Origin: Actinomadura spongiicola
Lineage (GTDB): Bacteria > Actinomycetota > Actinomycetes > Streptosporangiales > Streptosporangiaceae
Reading direction: 5' to 3'
Assembly (NCBI RefSeq): GCF_003432485.1
Contig: NZ_QVNQ01000010.1
Location: forward strand, 186,001-250,000
Length of the DNA stretch: 64,000 bases
The notes below the pieces were generated by a model, which worked only from the letters and a program-made list of their open reading frames with translations, made no database searches and had not been told where the DNA came from. Numbering within the stretch: position 1 is the stretch's first letter; the number at the start of each line of letters is the position of its first letter. Below, one piece after another: positions 16,043 to 25,214 of this stretch. The translations under genes and the position numbers were made by a program.

Positions 16043-17264
16043 GATGCCTCCTCTCGGTGGCGAGGTACGGCGGAACGGCGGGCAGCGTGACCGGCACGGT
16101 GGCGGGGACCCGCAGCCGGAGCCGCCGGTAGATCAGTTGTCGCATGTTGTGGTTGAACCGGCCCGGCTCGGAGCTGAGCCGCTCGATCACCGCCCGGTAC
16201 CGTTCGCCGTCGAAGTCCGCGGCCGCCTGGAGGAGCTGGCGGCGCAGCGAGCCGCGTTTGGAGACGCGCGGCGCGACCTCGGAGAGCAGGGACTGGGCGG
16301 AGCCCGGCTGGCAGTCACGGGACGCGAAGTTGCCCAGCAGCACCGGCACGCCCGTGACGGCCGCGTAGGCGGTGACCGAGCCGTGGTCGCCGATGACCCA
16401 GTCGGCGGCGGCGAGCACGGCCCGCCAGTCGGCCTCCGGCGGCACGAGGCTGAGGCCGCGTCTCAGCAGGTCGGCGAGCCAGGTGCGGACCTGCCATGTC
16501 CCGTGGCCGTACCAGACGTTCGGGTGCAGCAGCGTGACGACGTGGAACTCGTCCTTGGGGAGTTCGGTCAGGAGCCGCGGCCACAGTTCCGCGTTCCGTC
16601 CGAGGAGCGACTTCGTCCCCCAGGTCGAGGTGACGACGACGAGTTTGCGTCCGTCGCCCGCGCCCAGCGCCACCTGGTAGGACGACCGGCAGGCCAGGCT
16701 GGCGACGAGCGTGTCGTAGCAGGGATCGCCGCACACCACCGCGGCGGGGACCGCCTCCGGGCACGATCTGCCCAGATGGCCGAGGTCCTCGCTGTGGGCG
16801 AGGACGATGGACGTGGGCACCAGCGCCCCGTCGTGCACGAGCCGCTGGGAGTCGAGGTCGTAGGCGGCGCGTCCGCCGACCGCTCGTCCCGCGCGGCGGA
16901 CGACGAGCTTGTTGTGCCCGGCCCCGTGCGGCATGACGATCAGCGGCGCGTGGATCTCGTGGAGCCCGTGGAGGCTCGCGGCCATGGCCAGGTCGAACCG
17001 CGTCTGCCTGGCCTGTTCCCAGGGGACCTGGGCCGCGCCGATGGAGGTGAGCAGGTCCGCCACCCCGTCGCCGAACACGTCCGGCGCCTGGGTGAAGACG
17101 ACCTGGACGCGCAGGTCGTTCTCCAGGAGCCGCGCGGCCTCCAGGACCCGCTGGCCCGAGGTGACGGTGTGGACGACCACCAGCACGGTCTTGCATTCGC
17201 GTCGGGTGGCCCACTTCTCGGCGCCGAGCCCTATTGGGACCGGGCGCCATTGATTTTCGGACAT
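16035..17264 (-). CDS. GT-B-fold, CDP-glycerol glycerophosphotransferase-like protein
   Basis: 409 residues from the ATG at 17264; an in-frame ORF extends further up without a convincing SD. The N-terminal half has VLVVVHTVTSGQRVLEAARL and VVFTQAPDVFGDGVADLL, then PLIVMPHGAGHNKLV. The C-terminal half has VVVTSTWGTKSLLG, HPNVWYGHG and VIGDHGSVTAYAAVTGVPVL. This Rossmann-like pair with a late GDHGS motif resembles teichoic-acid-type CDP-glycerol transferases. Actinobacterial homologues are often mislabelled as translation initiation factor 2. It is the first gene of the operon with the unknown and PfkB genes. A role in making a phosphorylated sugar or polyol conjugate is possible. Confidence 0.6.
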   Translation of the reverse strand: MSENQWRPVPIGLGAEKWATRRECKTVLVVVHTVTSGQRVLEAARLLENDLRVQVVFTQAPDVFGDGVADLLTSIGAAQVPWEQARQTRFDLAMAASLHGLHEIHAPLIVMPHGAGHNKLVVRRAGRAVGGRAAYDLDSQRLVHDGALVPTSIVLAHSEDLGHLGRSCPEAVPAAVVCGDPCYDTLVASLACRSSYQVALGAGDGRKLVVVTSTWGTKSLLGRNAELWPRLLTELPKDEFHVVTLLHPNVWYGHGTWQVRTWLADLLRRGLSLVPPEADWRAVLAAADWVIGDHGSVTAYAAVTGVPVLLGNFASRDCQPGSAQSLLSEVAPRVSKRGSLRRQLLQAAADFDGERYRAVIERLSSEPGRFNHNMRQLIYRRLRLRVPATVPVTLPAVPPYLATERRHRV

Positions 17265-17437
17265 TTCCGTTTCACTGCCCCTCTGCTCAGTGTTGTCCGA
17301 CTTCGCGACCCCACACCGAGCATCGGCGGCCGTCCTTGCGGCACACCTTGCCGAACCCTTGCGGAAGGCTTGCAGTTTCCCCGTCCGGGAGACCCATCGT
17401 GGCCAGGGCAGAACGTGCTTACTAGTGGAAATAGTCA

Positions 17438-17467
17438 CTTGACAATGCGAAGATAATAGATGTCAAG
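17438..17467. promoter_or_regulatory. inverted repeat between divergent operons
   Basis: CTTGACA at 17438-17444 and its exact complement TGTCAAG at 17461-17467, separated by 16 nt of AT-rich sequence. It lies 24 bp upstream of the AfsR-type gene start and about 175 bp upstream of the GT-B-like gene. It could be a regulator site or part of the promoter; no clean -10 element is spaced correctly. Confidence 0.4.
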
Positions 17468-17490
17468 ATCGGCTTCCCTAGGGAGTGCGG

Positions 17491-20400
17491 ATGGAATTCC
17501 GCATCCTCGGTCAGATGGAAGTGTGGTCGGGTGGGCAGCGTCAGCACTTGGGCTGGGCGAAAGAACGCTGCGTCCTCGCCGCGCTGTTGATGACCCCTGG
17601 CCGACCGGTGACCATCGACGTGCTGATCGACCGCGTCTGGGACGGTGACGCGCCGCCCAAGGCGCGAGACCTCCTCTACCCGCACATGACGAGGCTCCGC
17701 CGCACCCTCCACGCCCTCGGCGAGGCGCGGCTGGAGCAACGGTCGGGCGCCTACGTCCTCGACGTCGACCCGGACTCGATCGACTACCACCGGTTCCTGT
17801 CGCTGCGCGACCAGGCCCGCGCCATCGCCGAGAGCGGTCGGCGGGACGAGGCGGTGCGGCTTCTCGACGAGGGGCTGCGCCTGTGGCGGGCCGAGCCGCT
17901 CGGCGGCGTCGCCGGGCGGTGGGCGGCGCGGCGGCGGCACGGCATGCAGGAGGAGTTCCTCGGCGCCAAGCTCGAACTGGCGAGGCTGCGGCTCGACCGC
18001 GGCGACCACGCGCTGCTGATCCCGGAGCTGACCGAGCTCGTCGACCGGTTCCCGGACGCGGAGAAGCCCGTCGAACTGCTGATGCTGGCGTTGCACCGCA
18101 GCGGACGGTCGGGAGAGGCGCTGCGCGTGTTCGAGCACGCCCGGCAACGGATGGCCGTGGAACTCGGCGCCGTCCCCCACGCCGAGCTGCGCGAACTGCA
18201 CCGGCGGATCCTCACCGGAGATCCGGCACTGATGCCGCCGCGGCAGGCGACGCGGACCGCCTCGCCCAGCGACCTTCCCCGCGACCTGCACACCTTCACC
18301 GGCCGGGAGACGGAACTCGCGCGGCTCACGGCGATGGCCGAGGAGGGCGGCACCGCCGTGACCGTCCTGGCCATCGACGGGATGCCCGGGGTCGGCAAGT
18401 CCACGCTGGCGATCCACCTCGCGCACGCGCTGGCGCCGCGCTATCCCGACGGTCAGAGTTTCATCGACCTGTGCGCGTACGATCCGGAACGCGAGCCGCT
18501 CGATCCGGCGTCGGCGCTCGACCGGTTGTTGCGGGCGATCGGCGTGGTCCCCGAGCGGATCCCGCAGGACCTCGACGGGCGGGCCGCGCTGTGGCGGACC
18601 GAGCTGGCCGGACGCCGCGTCCTGCTCATCCTCGACAACGCGCTCGGCCACGACCAGGTGGGTCCACTGTTGCCCGGAACGCCGGGCTGTCTCGTCCTGG
18701 TCACGAGTCGGCGCCGTCTCGCCGGACTGGACGCCGCGCGGACCCTCCAACTCGACGTGCTCGATCCCGTCGACGCGGCCGACCTGCTGATCAAGTCGGC
18801 CGAGCTGAGCCCGGACGTCGATCCGGCGGCCGTCCGTACCGTGGTCCGGCTCTGCGGTCATCTTCCGCTGGCGGTCCAGTTGATCGGCAACCGGCTGCGG
18901 CACCGGACGAGCTGGACGGTGTCGGATCTGGCCGAACGGCTCGGCGCCGGTGGGCGGTTGCTGACCGAGATCCGGGCGGAGAACCGTCGGCTGCATGTCG
19001 CGTTCGAGCTGTCGTACCTGGATCTCGACACCGACGGCCGCCGCGCCTTCCGGCTCCTCGGCCTGCATCCGGGCATGGAGCTGTCCGCGTTCGACGCCGC
19101 GATCCTGCTGGACACCGAACCGGCCGAGGCCGAATCGCTGCTGGACGGTCTCCACGACCGTCATCTGATCGCCGAGACGCGACCGGCCCGGTACCGGTTC
19201 CACGACCTCATCCGCGAGTACGCGCGGCGGTTGGTCGCCGAGCACGATCCACCCTCGATTCGTGACGCGGCCCTCGACCGTCTTCTGGATCACTATCTGG
19301 TCGCCGCGTCGCACGCGGACCGGCTGCTGTTCCCCTATCGCGCCCGTCCGGTTCCGACCGTGTCGGAGGCGTTCTTCGAGGACGAGGAACAGGCGCGGGC
19401 GTGGATGCGCACCGAACTCGACAATGTTCTGCGGGTCGCGCGTGTGGCTTCTGAGTTCGGCCGCCCCCGCCATGCCGCCTTACTGGCGAAGGCGCTCGGG
19501 GAGTATCTCGAAAAGCAGGGGCATTGGCCCGAGGCGGTCGCGATCCACGAACAGGCGGTACAGGCGTGGATCGCGTTGGACGACACCACGGGAACGACGT
19601 ACGCGCTGGCCGATCTGAGCAGGTTGCTTCTCCGGGCGGGCCGACTCGAAGAAGCGCTTGAGGCCGCCAACAGGGGACGGGAAGTCGCCCGGGACGCGGC
19701 GGTTCCCGGAGCCGTCGCGACCGTTCTCGACCAGCTCGGTCTGATTCATTGGCATCGTTCGGACTACGACGTCGCTCTCGGCTACTACGAGCAGGCACTC
19801 GAACTCTGGCGTTCGATCGACGACCGGCAGGGCGAAGCGGAGGTCCTCAGCCATCTAGCGATCATCATCTGGCATCAGGGACGCTATGCCGAGGCGAACG
19901 AGGCGCTGCGGAAGGCCCTTTCCCTCCACGAGGAGGCCGGAAATCGCGCGGGGCAGCAGATGGCGCTCAACAACCTCGGTGAATTCGAACTCCGGCTCGG
20001 GCACGACACCGCCGCCCTCCAGTACTTCGAGAAGGCGGCCGAGGCCATGGAGATGGGCCGCCTACACCGGGCCGTGTGGCTGAACAACGTCGCCACCGCT
20101 CGCCTCAAGGTCGGGCAGACCGCCGAGGTGATCGATCTGTACCGGGAGGCGCTCACCATCTACCAGGAGATCGGCGACCGGCGCTGCGAAGCGGCCTGCC
20201 TGAACAACATAGGCCGCTGGTACGCGGAGACCGGACGGGAGCGCGAAGCCCTCATCCATTTCCAGAATTCCCTGTCGGTCTCCCGGGAAATCTCCGAACG
20301 TTTCGAGGCCACCGCCGCGCTGTTGAACATCGCGGAGACCTATCACCGGTCGGGTCGACACCGGTCGGCGCTCGAACATTACGAGGAGGCCCTGAGCACC

Positions 20401-20598
20401 GCGCGTTCGATCGGCGACACCTACCAGGAGGCCCGCGCGCTGGACGGAATGGGCCAGGTCACGGCCCGAACCCGCGGCCTCGCCCAGGCCACGCCCTACG
20501 ACCGGCAGGCCCTCCGGTTGTACGAGAATCTCGGCGTGCCGGAGGCGGAGGCCGTCCGCGCCCGCCTCGCGGAGCGGGACGACGCCGCCGAATCCTGA
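17491..20598 (+). CDS. AfsR-type SARP regulator with NB-ARC and TPR domains
   Basis: 1035 residues. An OmpR-like DNA-binding domain (MEFRILGQMEVWSGG to about residue 95) leads into a BTAD domain (about 98-245, ending RMAVELGAVPHAELRELHRR). Next is an NB-ARC ATPase with Walker A GMPGVGKST (about 296-303) and Walker B VLLILDNAL. TPR repeats with LNNLGEFELRLGHDTAALQY-type units occupy about 660-1020. AfsR relatives activate secondary-metabolite genes, with ATP binding and TPR contacts as the switch. The ATG at 17491 has AGGGAG about 7 nt upstream. It is divergent from the PfkB operon; whether it acts on the red cluster 25 kb away is unknown. Confidence 0.9.
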   Translation: MEFRILGQMEVWSGGQRQHLGWAKERCVLAALLMTPGRPVTIDVLIDRVWDGDAPPKARDLLYPHMTRLRRTLHALGEARLEQRSGAYVLDVDPDSIDYHRFLSLRDQARAIAESGRRDEAVRLLDEGLRLWRAEPLGGVAGRWAARRRHGMQEEFLGAKLELARLRLDRGDHALLIPELTELVDRFPDAEKPVELLMLALHRSGRSGEALRVFEHARQRMAVELGAVPHAELRELHRRILTGDPALMPPRQATRTASPSDLPRDLHTFTGRETELARLTAMAEEGGTAVTVLAIDGMPGVGKSTLAIHLAHALAPRYPDGQSFIDLCAYDPEREPLDPASALDRLLRAIGVVPERIPQDLDGRAALWRTELAGRRVLLILDNALGHDQVGPLLPGTPGCLVLVTSRRRLAGLDAARTLQLDVLDPVDAADLLIKSAELSPDVDPAAVRTVVRLCGHLPLAVQLIGNRLRHRTSWTVSDLAERLGAGGRLLTEIRAENRRLHVAFELSYLDLDTDGRRAFRLLGLHPGMELSAFDAAILLDTEPAEAESLLDGLHDRHLIAETRPARYRFHDLIREYARRLVAEHDPPSIRDAALDRLLDHYLVAASHADRLLFPYRARPVPTVSEAFFEDEEQARAWMRTELDNVLRVARVASEFGRPRHAALLAKALGEYLEKQGHWPEAVAIHEQAVQAWIALDDTTGTTYALADLSRLLLRAGRLEEALEAANRGREVARDAAVPGAVATVLDQLGLIHWHRSDYDVALGYYEQALELWRSIDDRQGEAEVLSHLAIIIWHQGRYAEANEALRKALSLHEEAGNRAGQQMALNNLGEFELRLGHDTAALQYFEKAAEAMEMGRLHRAVWLNNVATARLKVGQTAEVIDLYREALTIYQEIGDRRCEAACLNNIGRWYAETGREREALIHFQNSLSVSREISERFEATAALLNIAETYHRSGRHRSALEHYEEALSTARSIGDTYQEARALDGMGQVTARTRGLAQATPYDRQALRLYENLGVPEAEAVRARLAERDDAAES

Positions 20599-20729
20599 GG
20601 TTTGCCCGAATTCTCTCGATAGCGACAGACTTTTCGGACGCACCCTTTCTGCTAGGGTGAATCCCGGCGCGATCACTATGTGGTGCTTTGTTGCGCGCTG
20701 CCCATTTTACTCCGCGAGAGGCTCAACAC

Positions 20730-20810
20730 TTGACTGCAATAGTGAAGATTTTCATGTGGGCTTCGCCCATTGGTGATGCCATCAAGACTATTCTTCACCA
20801 GTTTTCATAG
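20730..20810 (+). CDS. possible 26-aa amphipathic peptide
   Basis: A TTG-started frame gives 26 residues, including VKIFMWASPIGDAIKTILHQ. The pattern of hydrophobic residues every three to four positions predicts an amphipathic helix, like small secreted or membrane-active peptides. A possible SD (GAGAGG) ends about 8 nt upstream, a TAGGGT -10-like box lies about 75 bp upstream, and a 16-bp-stem terminator starts 8 bp after the stop. Together they look like a self-contained small transcription unit. The alternatives are a small RNA or chance. It follows the TPR-containing AfsR-type regulator, and TPR regulators in other phyla bind short peptides. Confidence 0.4.
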   Translation: MTAIVKIFMWASPIGDAIKTILHQFS

Positions 20811-20818
20811 ACCACTGT

Positions 20819-20853
20819 GGCGGGGGCCGGGTTCATCGAACCCGGCCCCCGCC
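20819..20853. terminator. strong bidirectional hairpin
   Basis: GGCGGGGGCCGGGTTC at 20819-20834 pairs perfectly with 20838-20853 around a 3-nt loop. It serves the small peptide/AfsR side and the minus-strand exonuclease-like gene that ends at 20861. Confidence 0.85.
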
Positions 20854-20860
20854 ATGTCTG

Positions 20861-21655
20861 TCAGTCGCCGACCGTGAACTCCGCCCAGACCGCACGATGG
20901 TCGCTGAGTCCGTCGCCTTCCAGGACGACGCCGTATCCGGTGATCCACTCGGTGGGAAGGGTCGTATGAATCCGGTCACACCGGTAGGCGAGCCCGCGTC
21001 CGGTGTACCCCACGGTCGGCGTCGAGTCGCCCCAGTGCGCGCCGACGTCATGGAAACCGGCGGCGCCGAGTTCCTCGGCGGGACGGGTGTCGAACTTCTG
21101 GGCCGCCTTGTGCGAGAGGGTTCCCGTGGCACCGGGTTCCTCGCCGATGGCGGCGGCGTTGAAGTCCGCCACGTAGATGGCGTCCAGATGCCGGTGGACG
21201 GTCGCCATCTCGGCTTCGGCGAGGCGGGTGGTCGGGCTGCTCGGAGCCGAATGACCGACGAGGAAATGCAGCGGCTCAGGACGTCCGGCGACTTCCAGCT
21301 TGACGTTGGTGAGCCCATGGACCCACGGCGGGCCGAGCAGATGTTCCGTCCCCGCGACGGTGACGTCGTCGCTTTCCCGCACGAACACGGCGAGGTCGAA
21401 GTTGTAGAAGTTCGAGGGACCGACGAAACAGTACGACATACCGAGTCGCCGCGCGATTTCCCGCGCCCGATCCCACCCGCCGATTCCCCACTGGGCCTCC
21501 TGAAGGCCGATCAGGTCCAGGCCAAGGGATCCGAGGATGGCGACCTGTTCCTGAAGGCGGGAGTCGTCCTTCCCCTGTCCGGGGCCGGGGTCACGGTCGA
21601 GTCCGCCCTGGAACAGGTTGTAGGTGGCGACGCGAATGGTTCGCGGGGCTCCCAT
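20861..21655 (-). CDS. endonuclease/exonuclease/phosphatase-family hydrolase
   Basis: 264 residues with the EEP plan: RVATYNLFQGG (Asn), LIGLQEAQWG (catalytic Glu), YVADFN (the D-x-N motif) and GLSDHRAVWAEF (terminal SDH). These Mg-dependent enzymes cut phosphodiesters in DNA, RNA, phosphoinositides or sphingomyelin, so the substrate is uncertain. There is no signal peptide. The ATG at 21655 has GGAG 7 nt upstream; an ORF continuing further up runs into the ABC gene shadow. It lies 83 bp downstream of an ABC transporter gene on the same strand. Confidence 0.8.
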   Translation of the reverse strand: MGAPRTIRVATYNLFQGGLDRDPGPGQGKDDSRLQEQVAILGSLGLDLIGLQEAQWGIGGWDRAREIARRLGMSYCFVGPSNFYNFDLAVFVRESDDVTVAGTEHLLGPPWVHGLTNVKLEVAGRPEPLHFLVGHSAPSSPTTRLAEAEMATVHRHLDAIYVADFNAAAIGEEPGATGTLSHKAAQKFDTRPAEELGAAGFHDVGAHWGDSTPTVGYTGRGLAYRCDRIHTTLPTEWITGYGVVLEGDGLSDHRAVWAEFTVGD

Positions 21656-21738
21656 GGCTGGTCTCCGTTCCGGCCGGACGACGTCACGATGAACGATAAT
21701 GCTCTCGGAAACCGTCCGGCCGGGAAGATCGATCCGGC

Positions 21739-23454
21739 TCAGTCGTTCGCGGTGGAGGCCATGGAGACGGTCCAGAAGTCGGCGTAGCGGCCGCCGCGGC
21801 GGAGCAGCTCGGCGTGGGTGCCCTGCTCGACGACGCGCCCTCCGTCCAGGAAGACGATGTGGTCGGCGCGCTGCACGGTCCGCAGCCGGTGCGCCACCAT
21901 CACCACCGTCCGGCCGGCCATCAGACGGTCGATGCCGTCGTGGACGGCGGCCTCGTTCACCGGGTCCAGGGCTGAGGTCACCTCGTCCAGCAGCACGATG
22001 GGCGCGTCCTTCAGCAGCGCACGCGCGATCGAGACGCGCTGGCGCTCGCCGCCCGACAGGAGCGCACCGCCCTCGCCGACGTTCGCGTCCCAGCCGCCGG
22101 GCAACCGTTCGATCACCTCGTCGAGGCGCGCCGCGGTCGCGGCGGCCCGCACCTCGGCGTCGGAGGCGTCCGGACGGCCGAGCCGGATGTTCTCCTCGAT
22201 GGTGCCGTCGAAGAGGTAGACGTCCTGGAACACGATGGCGAGCTGCTTCATCAACACGTCGGTGCTGATGTCGCGCACGTCCAGGCCGCCCACGCGCACC
22301 CCGCCCGCGTCCACGTCGTAGAAGCGCGCGAGCAGTTGCAGGAAGGTGCTCTTGCCCGCCCCGGACGGTCCGACGACGGCGAGCCGCCCACCCTGGGGAA
22401 CCGACAGCGTCACCCCGTCGATGACCGTACGGTCGCCATGCCGGAAGGTGACGGAGTCGAACTCCACGTGGTGGCTCTGCGGCTCGACCGGCTCGGACGG
22501 CTCCGGCAGCGGCTCGGTGCTCAACAGCCCGTCGAGCCTCGCCAGTTCGGAGCGTGCCCCGCGCAGTTTGCCGCTGAGGTCGGACAGCGACAGCAGCGGG
22601 TCGGCGCAGCGGGCCGCCAGCACCAGGATCGCCAGGATCTCGGCGGCGCCGACGTCCCCACCGACCGCGAGGTAGGCGCCGAGGGCCAGCAGCACGGTGA
22701 ACATGGCCTGCACCGTCAGCGCCGACCCGACCACGCCGGGCAGCGCCGACAGAACCGTGCGGCGGGACGCTCGCTGGAGTTCCCGCAGCGAGTCGTCGAG
22801 GAGCCGGAACCGTTCGGCGGTCCGGCCGCCGGTACGGAGCACCGGCTGAGCCTGGAGGAACTCGATGACCCGTCCGGTCGCCTCTTGGTCGCGTTCGGCG
22901 CGTTCGGCGTCGGCGGCGGTCATGGCGCGTCCCGTCCAACTCTGGATCACCGCCACGATCGGGACGGCGACCAGCGCGGCGAGCCCCAGCTGCCAGTTGA
23001 AGGCGAGTATCACGACCACGACCGTCAGGGGCGTCACGCACGCGGAGATGAACGGCGCCAGCAGATGCGCGATCACGCCCATGGCGTCGAGAACGCCCCG
23101 GCTCGCCAGTTTGGACACCTGCCCGACGCGTGCGGGTCCGTACCAACCGAGCGGCAGCCGAGCCAGGTGATCTCCGAGCCGGTAGTACATGCCGTGCAGC
23201 AGCGTCGTCCCGGCCCGGAACCCGGACAGGTCACTGACGTAGCGCAGCACCGCGTAGACGGCGACCGCCGCGCCGAACCAGATCAGCCACGGCCAGGCGT
23301 CCGAGGGCGTGTCGCCCAACAGTTCCCGCAGAACCGGGACCAGCAGGGCGTAGGACAGGCCCTCCGCCACCGCCGTCACCGTCATCAACACGACGGTGCG
23401 GCGCACCGGCCCGGCGTACTCGTTTCCCAGAACACGCAGCAGCGTCCGGATCAT
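21739..23454 (-). CDS. ABC exporter half-transporter (permease-ATPase fusion), second subunit
   Basis: 571 residues. The N-terminal ~300 residues are a type-I exporter membrane domain (VVLMTVTAVAEGLSYALLVP and later helices). The ATPase has Walker A GPSGAGKST, signature LSGGERQRVS, Walker B IVLLDEVTSALD and the H-loop VAHRL. Its ATG overlaps the stop of the first half-transporter (ATGA), so the pair is probably a heterodimer. With an MFS exporter as first gene of the operon and TetR opposite, drug, peptide or siderophore export is plausible. Confidence 0.9.
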   Translation of the reverse strand: MIRTLLRVLGNEYAGPVRRTVVLMTVTAVAEGLSYALLVPVLRELLGDTPSDAWPWLIWFGAAVAVYAVLRYVSDLSGFRAGTTLLHGMYYRLGDHLARLPLGWYGPARVGQVSKLASRGVLDAMGVIAHLLAPFISACVTPLTVVVVILAFNWQLGLAALVAVPIVAVIQSWTGRAMTAADAERAERDQEATGRVIEFLQAQPVLRTGGRTAERFRLLDDSLRELQRASRRTVLSALPGVVGSALTVQAMFTVLLALGAYLAVGGDVGAAEILAILVLAARCADPLLSLSDLSGKLRGARSELARLDGLLSTEPLPEPSEPVEPQSHHVEFDSVTFRHGDRTVIDGVTLSVPQGGRLAVVGPSGAGKSTFLQLLARFYDVDAGGVRVGGLDVRDISTDVLMKQLAIVFQDVYLFDGTIEENIRLGRPDASDAEVRAAATAARLDEVIERLPGGWDANVGEGGALLSGGERQRVSIARALLKDAPIVLLDEVTSALDPVNEAAVHDGIDRLMAGRTVVMVAHRLRTVQRADHIVFLDGGRVVEQGTHAELLRRGGRYADFWTVSMASTAND

Positions 23455-25214
23455 CGCGACTCCTCCATCTCATCGGCGACCGCCGCCCGTTGGGCCTGCC
23501 AGAACGCGGCGAACCTGCCGCCTCTTGCCAGGAGTTCGGTGGGGCTGCCGCGCTCGACGATCGACCCGCCGTCCAGCATCACGACGGTGTCGGCGTCGGC
23601 GATCGTCTCCAGGCGGTGGGCGATGACGAGGATCGTCCGGTCGCCCTCCAGCGTCTTCAGGGCGTGCCGTACCGCCTGTTCGGTCTGCGGGTCGGTGAAC
23701 GCGGTCGCCTCGTCGAGCACCAGCACGGGTGTGTCGGCGAGCAGCGCCCGCGCGATCGAGATCCGCTGCGCCTCGCCGCCCGACAGCCCGGCCTCGTCAC
23801 CGATCACCGTGTCGTATCCGCGGGGCAGTTCGAGGACGCGGTCATGGATGTTCGCCAGCCGCGCGGCGCGGACCACGGCGTCGCGGTCGGCGTCCGGCAC
23901 CGCCAACGCGATGTTGTCGGCGACCGACGCACGCAGCAGGTGGACGTCCTGGAAAACGAACGACACCGTCCGGTACAGCTCCCGGCCGCCGATGTCACGG
24001 AGGTCGACTCCGCCGAGGACGACCGACCCGCCGGTCGGGTCGAAGAACCGGGGCAGCAGTTGCACCAGCGTCGACTTGCCGCTCCCGGACGGCCCGACGA
24101 CCGCCGTCACCGTCCCCGGTTCGAGCACCAGATTGACGCCGCGCAACACCTCGTGATCGGCTTCGTACCCGAACCGAACGTCACGCAGTTCAACACGGTG
24201 CCCTCGCGGCGCGACCGGACGCGCGGGCTCAGGCAGCGATTGCACCGCGAGCACGTCCTGAATGCGGCCGACCGCCCGCTGCGCGGCCTGCATGTCGTCG
24301 AAGCCGTGGCCGAGGGCCGCTACCGGGGCGGTCAGGCCGAGCCCCAGCAGCAGGAACGGCAGCAGATCGGCCGGGGCCATGTCCCCGGACGTGATCAGGA
24401 CCGTGCCGCCGACGAGCACCACCAGCAGCACGAACGGCGGCGACAGCGCCAGCTGCATCCCCGCCGCGATCCCGGCGAGCCCACGCACCATCCGGTAGAA
24501 GGCGGTGACGAAATCGTCGACGGCCGTGATGAAGCGGCGATGGACGCGCCCGGACCCGCCGAACGCCTTGACCACGGAGATGCCCTGCACGAACTCGACG
24601 GCCGAACTCGCGATCCGGCCCATGGCCTCGTCGAACTCCTTCTGTTCGCGCAGCCGGGACTTCGTCATCATCAGCGGGACCAGCGCCACCGCCAGCACCA
24701 CCGGAATCAGCGTGATCAGCGTGAGCCGCCAGTCGACCGTGAACAGGTAGACGAGCGACACCAGCGGCACCACGAACGCGGCGACGAGTTCGCCTGGCGC
24801 GTGCGCGATGAACGGGTGGACGGCGCTGACGTCCTCCCCGACCACCTTTGCCAGCTCACCCGTCCGGCGCCGGGAGAACCACCCGAGCGGGACCCGCCCG
24901 AGCCGCTCGGCCAGCAGCCGCCGGAACGACAACTGCACCCGGTCGTCCAGGAGATGCCCGATGCCGGACGACGCGGCCGTGAACACCAGCCGGACGAACA
25001 GCCCGACCGCGCCGAAGGCCACGACCGTCCAGACACGCCCCTCGTCCACGGGGCCGGGCGCCAGCAGCTCACGTCCCAGCTCGACGACCGCCAGCAGCGG
25101 CGCCAGCCCCGCGACGGCCCCCACGACCTGGAAGATCACCACGGCGGCGAAACCCCCGAGATGGGGCCGCAGCAGCCCCACCATCCCCGGCCGCTCGACG
25201 TCGGCGATGGTCAT
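23451..25214 (-). CDS. ABC exporter half-transporter (permease-ATPase fusion), first subunit
   Basis: 587 residues. The membrane domain begins near VVIFQVVGAVAGLAPLLAVV and has the usual six helices. The ATPase shows Walker A GPSGSGKST, signature LSGGEAQRIS, Walker B VLVLDEATAFTD and H-loop IAHRL. The Walker B aspartate-glutamate pair is intact, so this half should hydrolyse ATP. The ATG at 25214 overlaps the MFS stop by ATGA. Paired, fused half-transporters like this occur in siderophore and lipid exporters (for example the IrtAB type); the substrate is not shown here. Confidence 0.9.
   Translation of the reverse strand: MTIADVERPGMVGLLRPHLGGFAAVVIFQVVGAVAGLAPLLAVVELGRELLAPGPVDEGRVWTVVAFGAVGLFVRLVFTAASSGIGHLLDDRVQLSFRRLLAERLGRVPLGWFSRRRTGELAKVVGEDVSAVHPFIAHAPGELVAAFVVPLVSLVYLFTVDWRLTLITLIPVVLAVALVPLMMTKSRLREQKEFDEAMGRIASSAVEFVQGISVVKAFGGSGRVHRRFITAVDDFVTAFYRMVRGLAGIAAGMQLALSPPFVLLVVLVGGTVLITSGDMAPADLLPFLLLGLGLTAPVAALGHGFDDMQAAQRAVGRIQDVLAVQSLPEPARPVAPRGHRVELRDVRFGYEADHEVLRGVNLVLEPGTVTAVVGPSGSGKSTLVQLLPRFFDPTGGSVVLGGVDLRDIGGRELYRTVSFVFQDVHLLRASVADNIALAVPDADRDAVVRAARLANIHDRVLELPRGYDTVIGDEAGLSGGEAQRISIARALLADTPVLVLDEATAFTDPQTEQAVRHALKTLEGDRTILVIAHRLETIADADTVVMLDGGSIVERGSPTELLARGGRFAAFWQAQRAAVADEMEESR

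Noticed and set aside
17422..19473. Long minus-strand frame opposite the AfsR-type gene
   Set aside because: Shadow of the regulator; Arg/Gln-rich with no domain.
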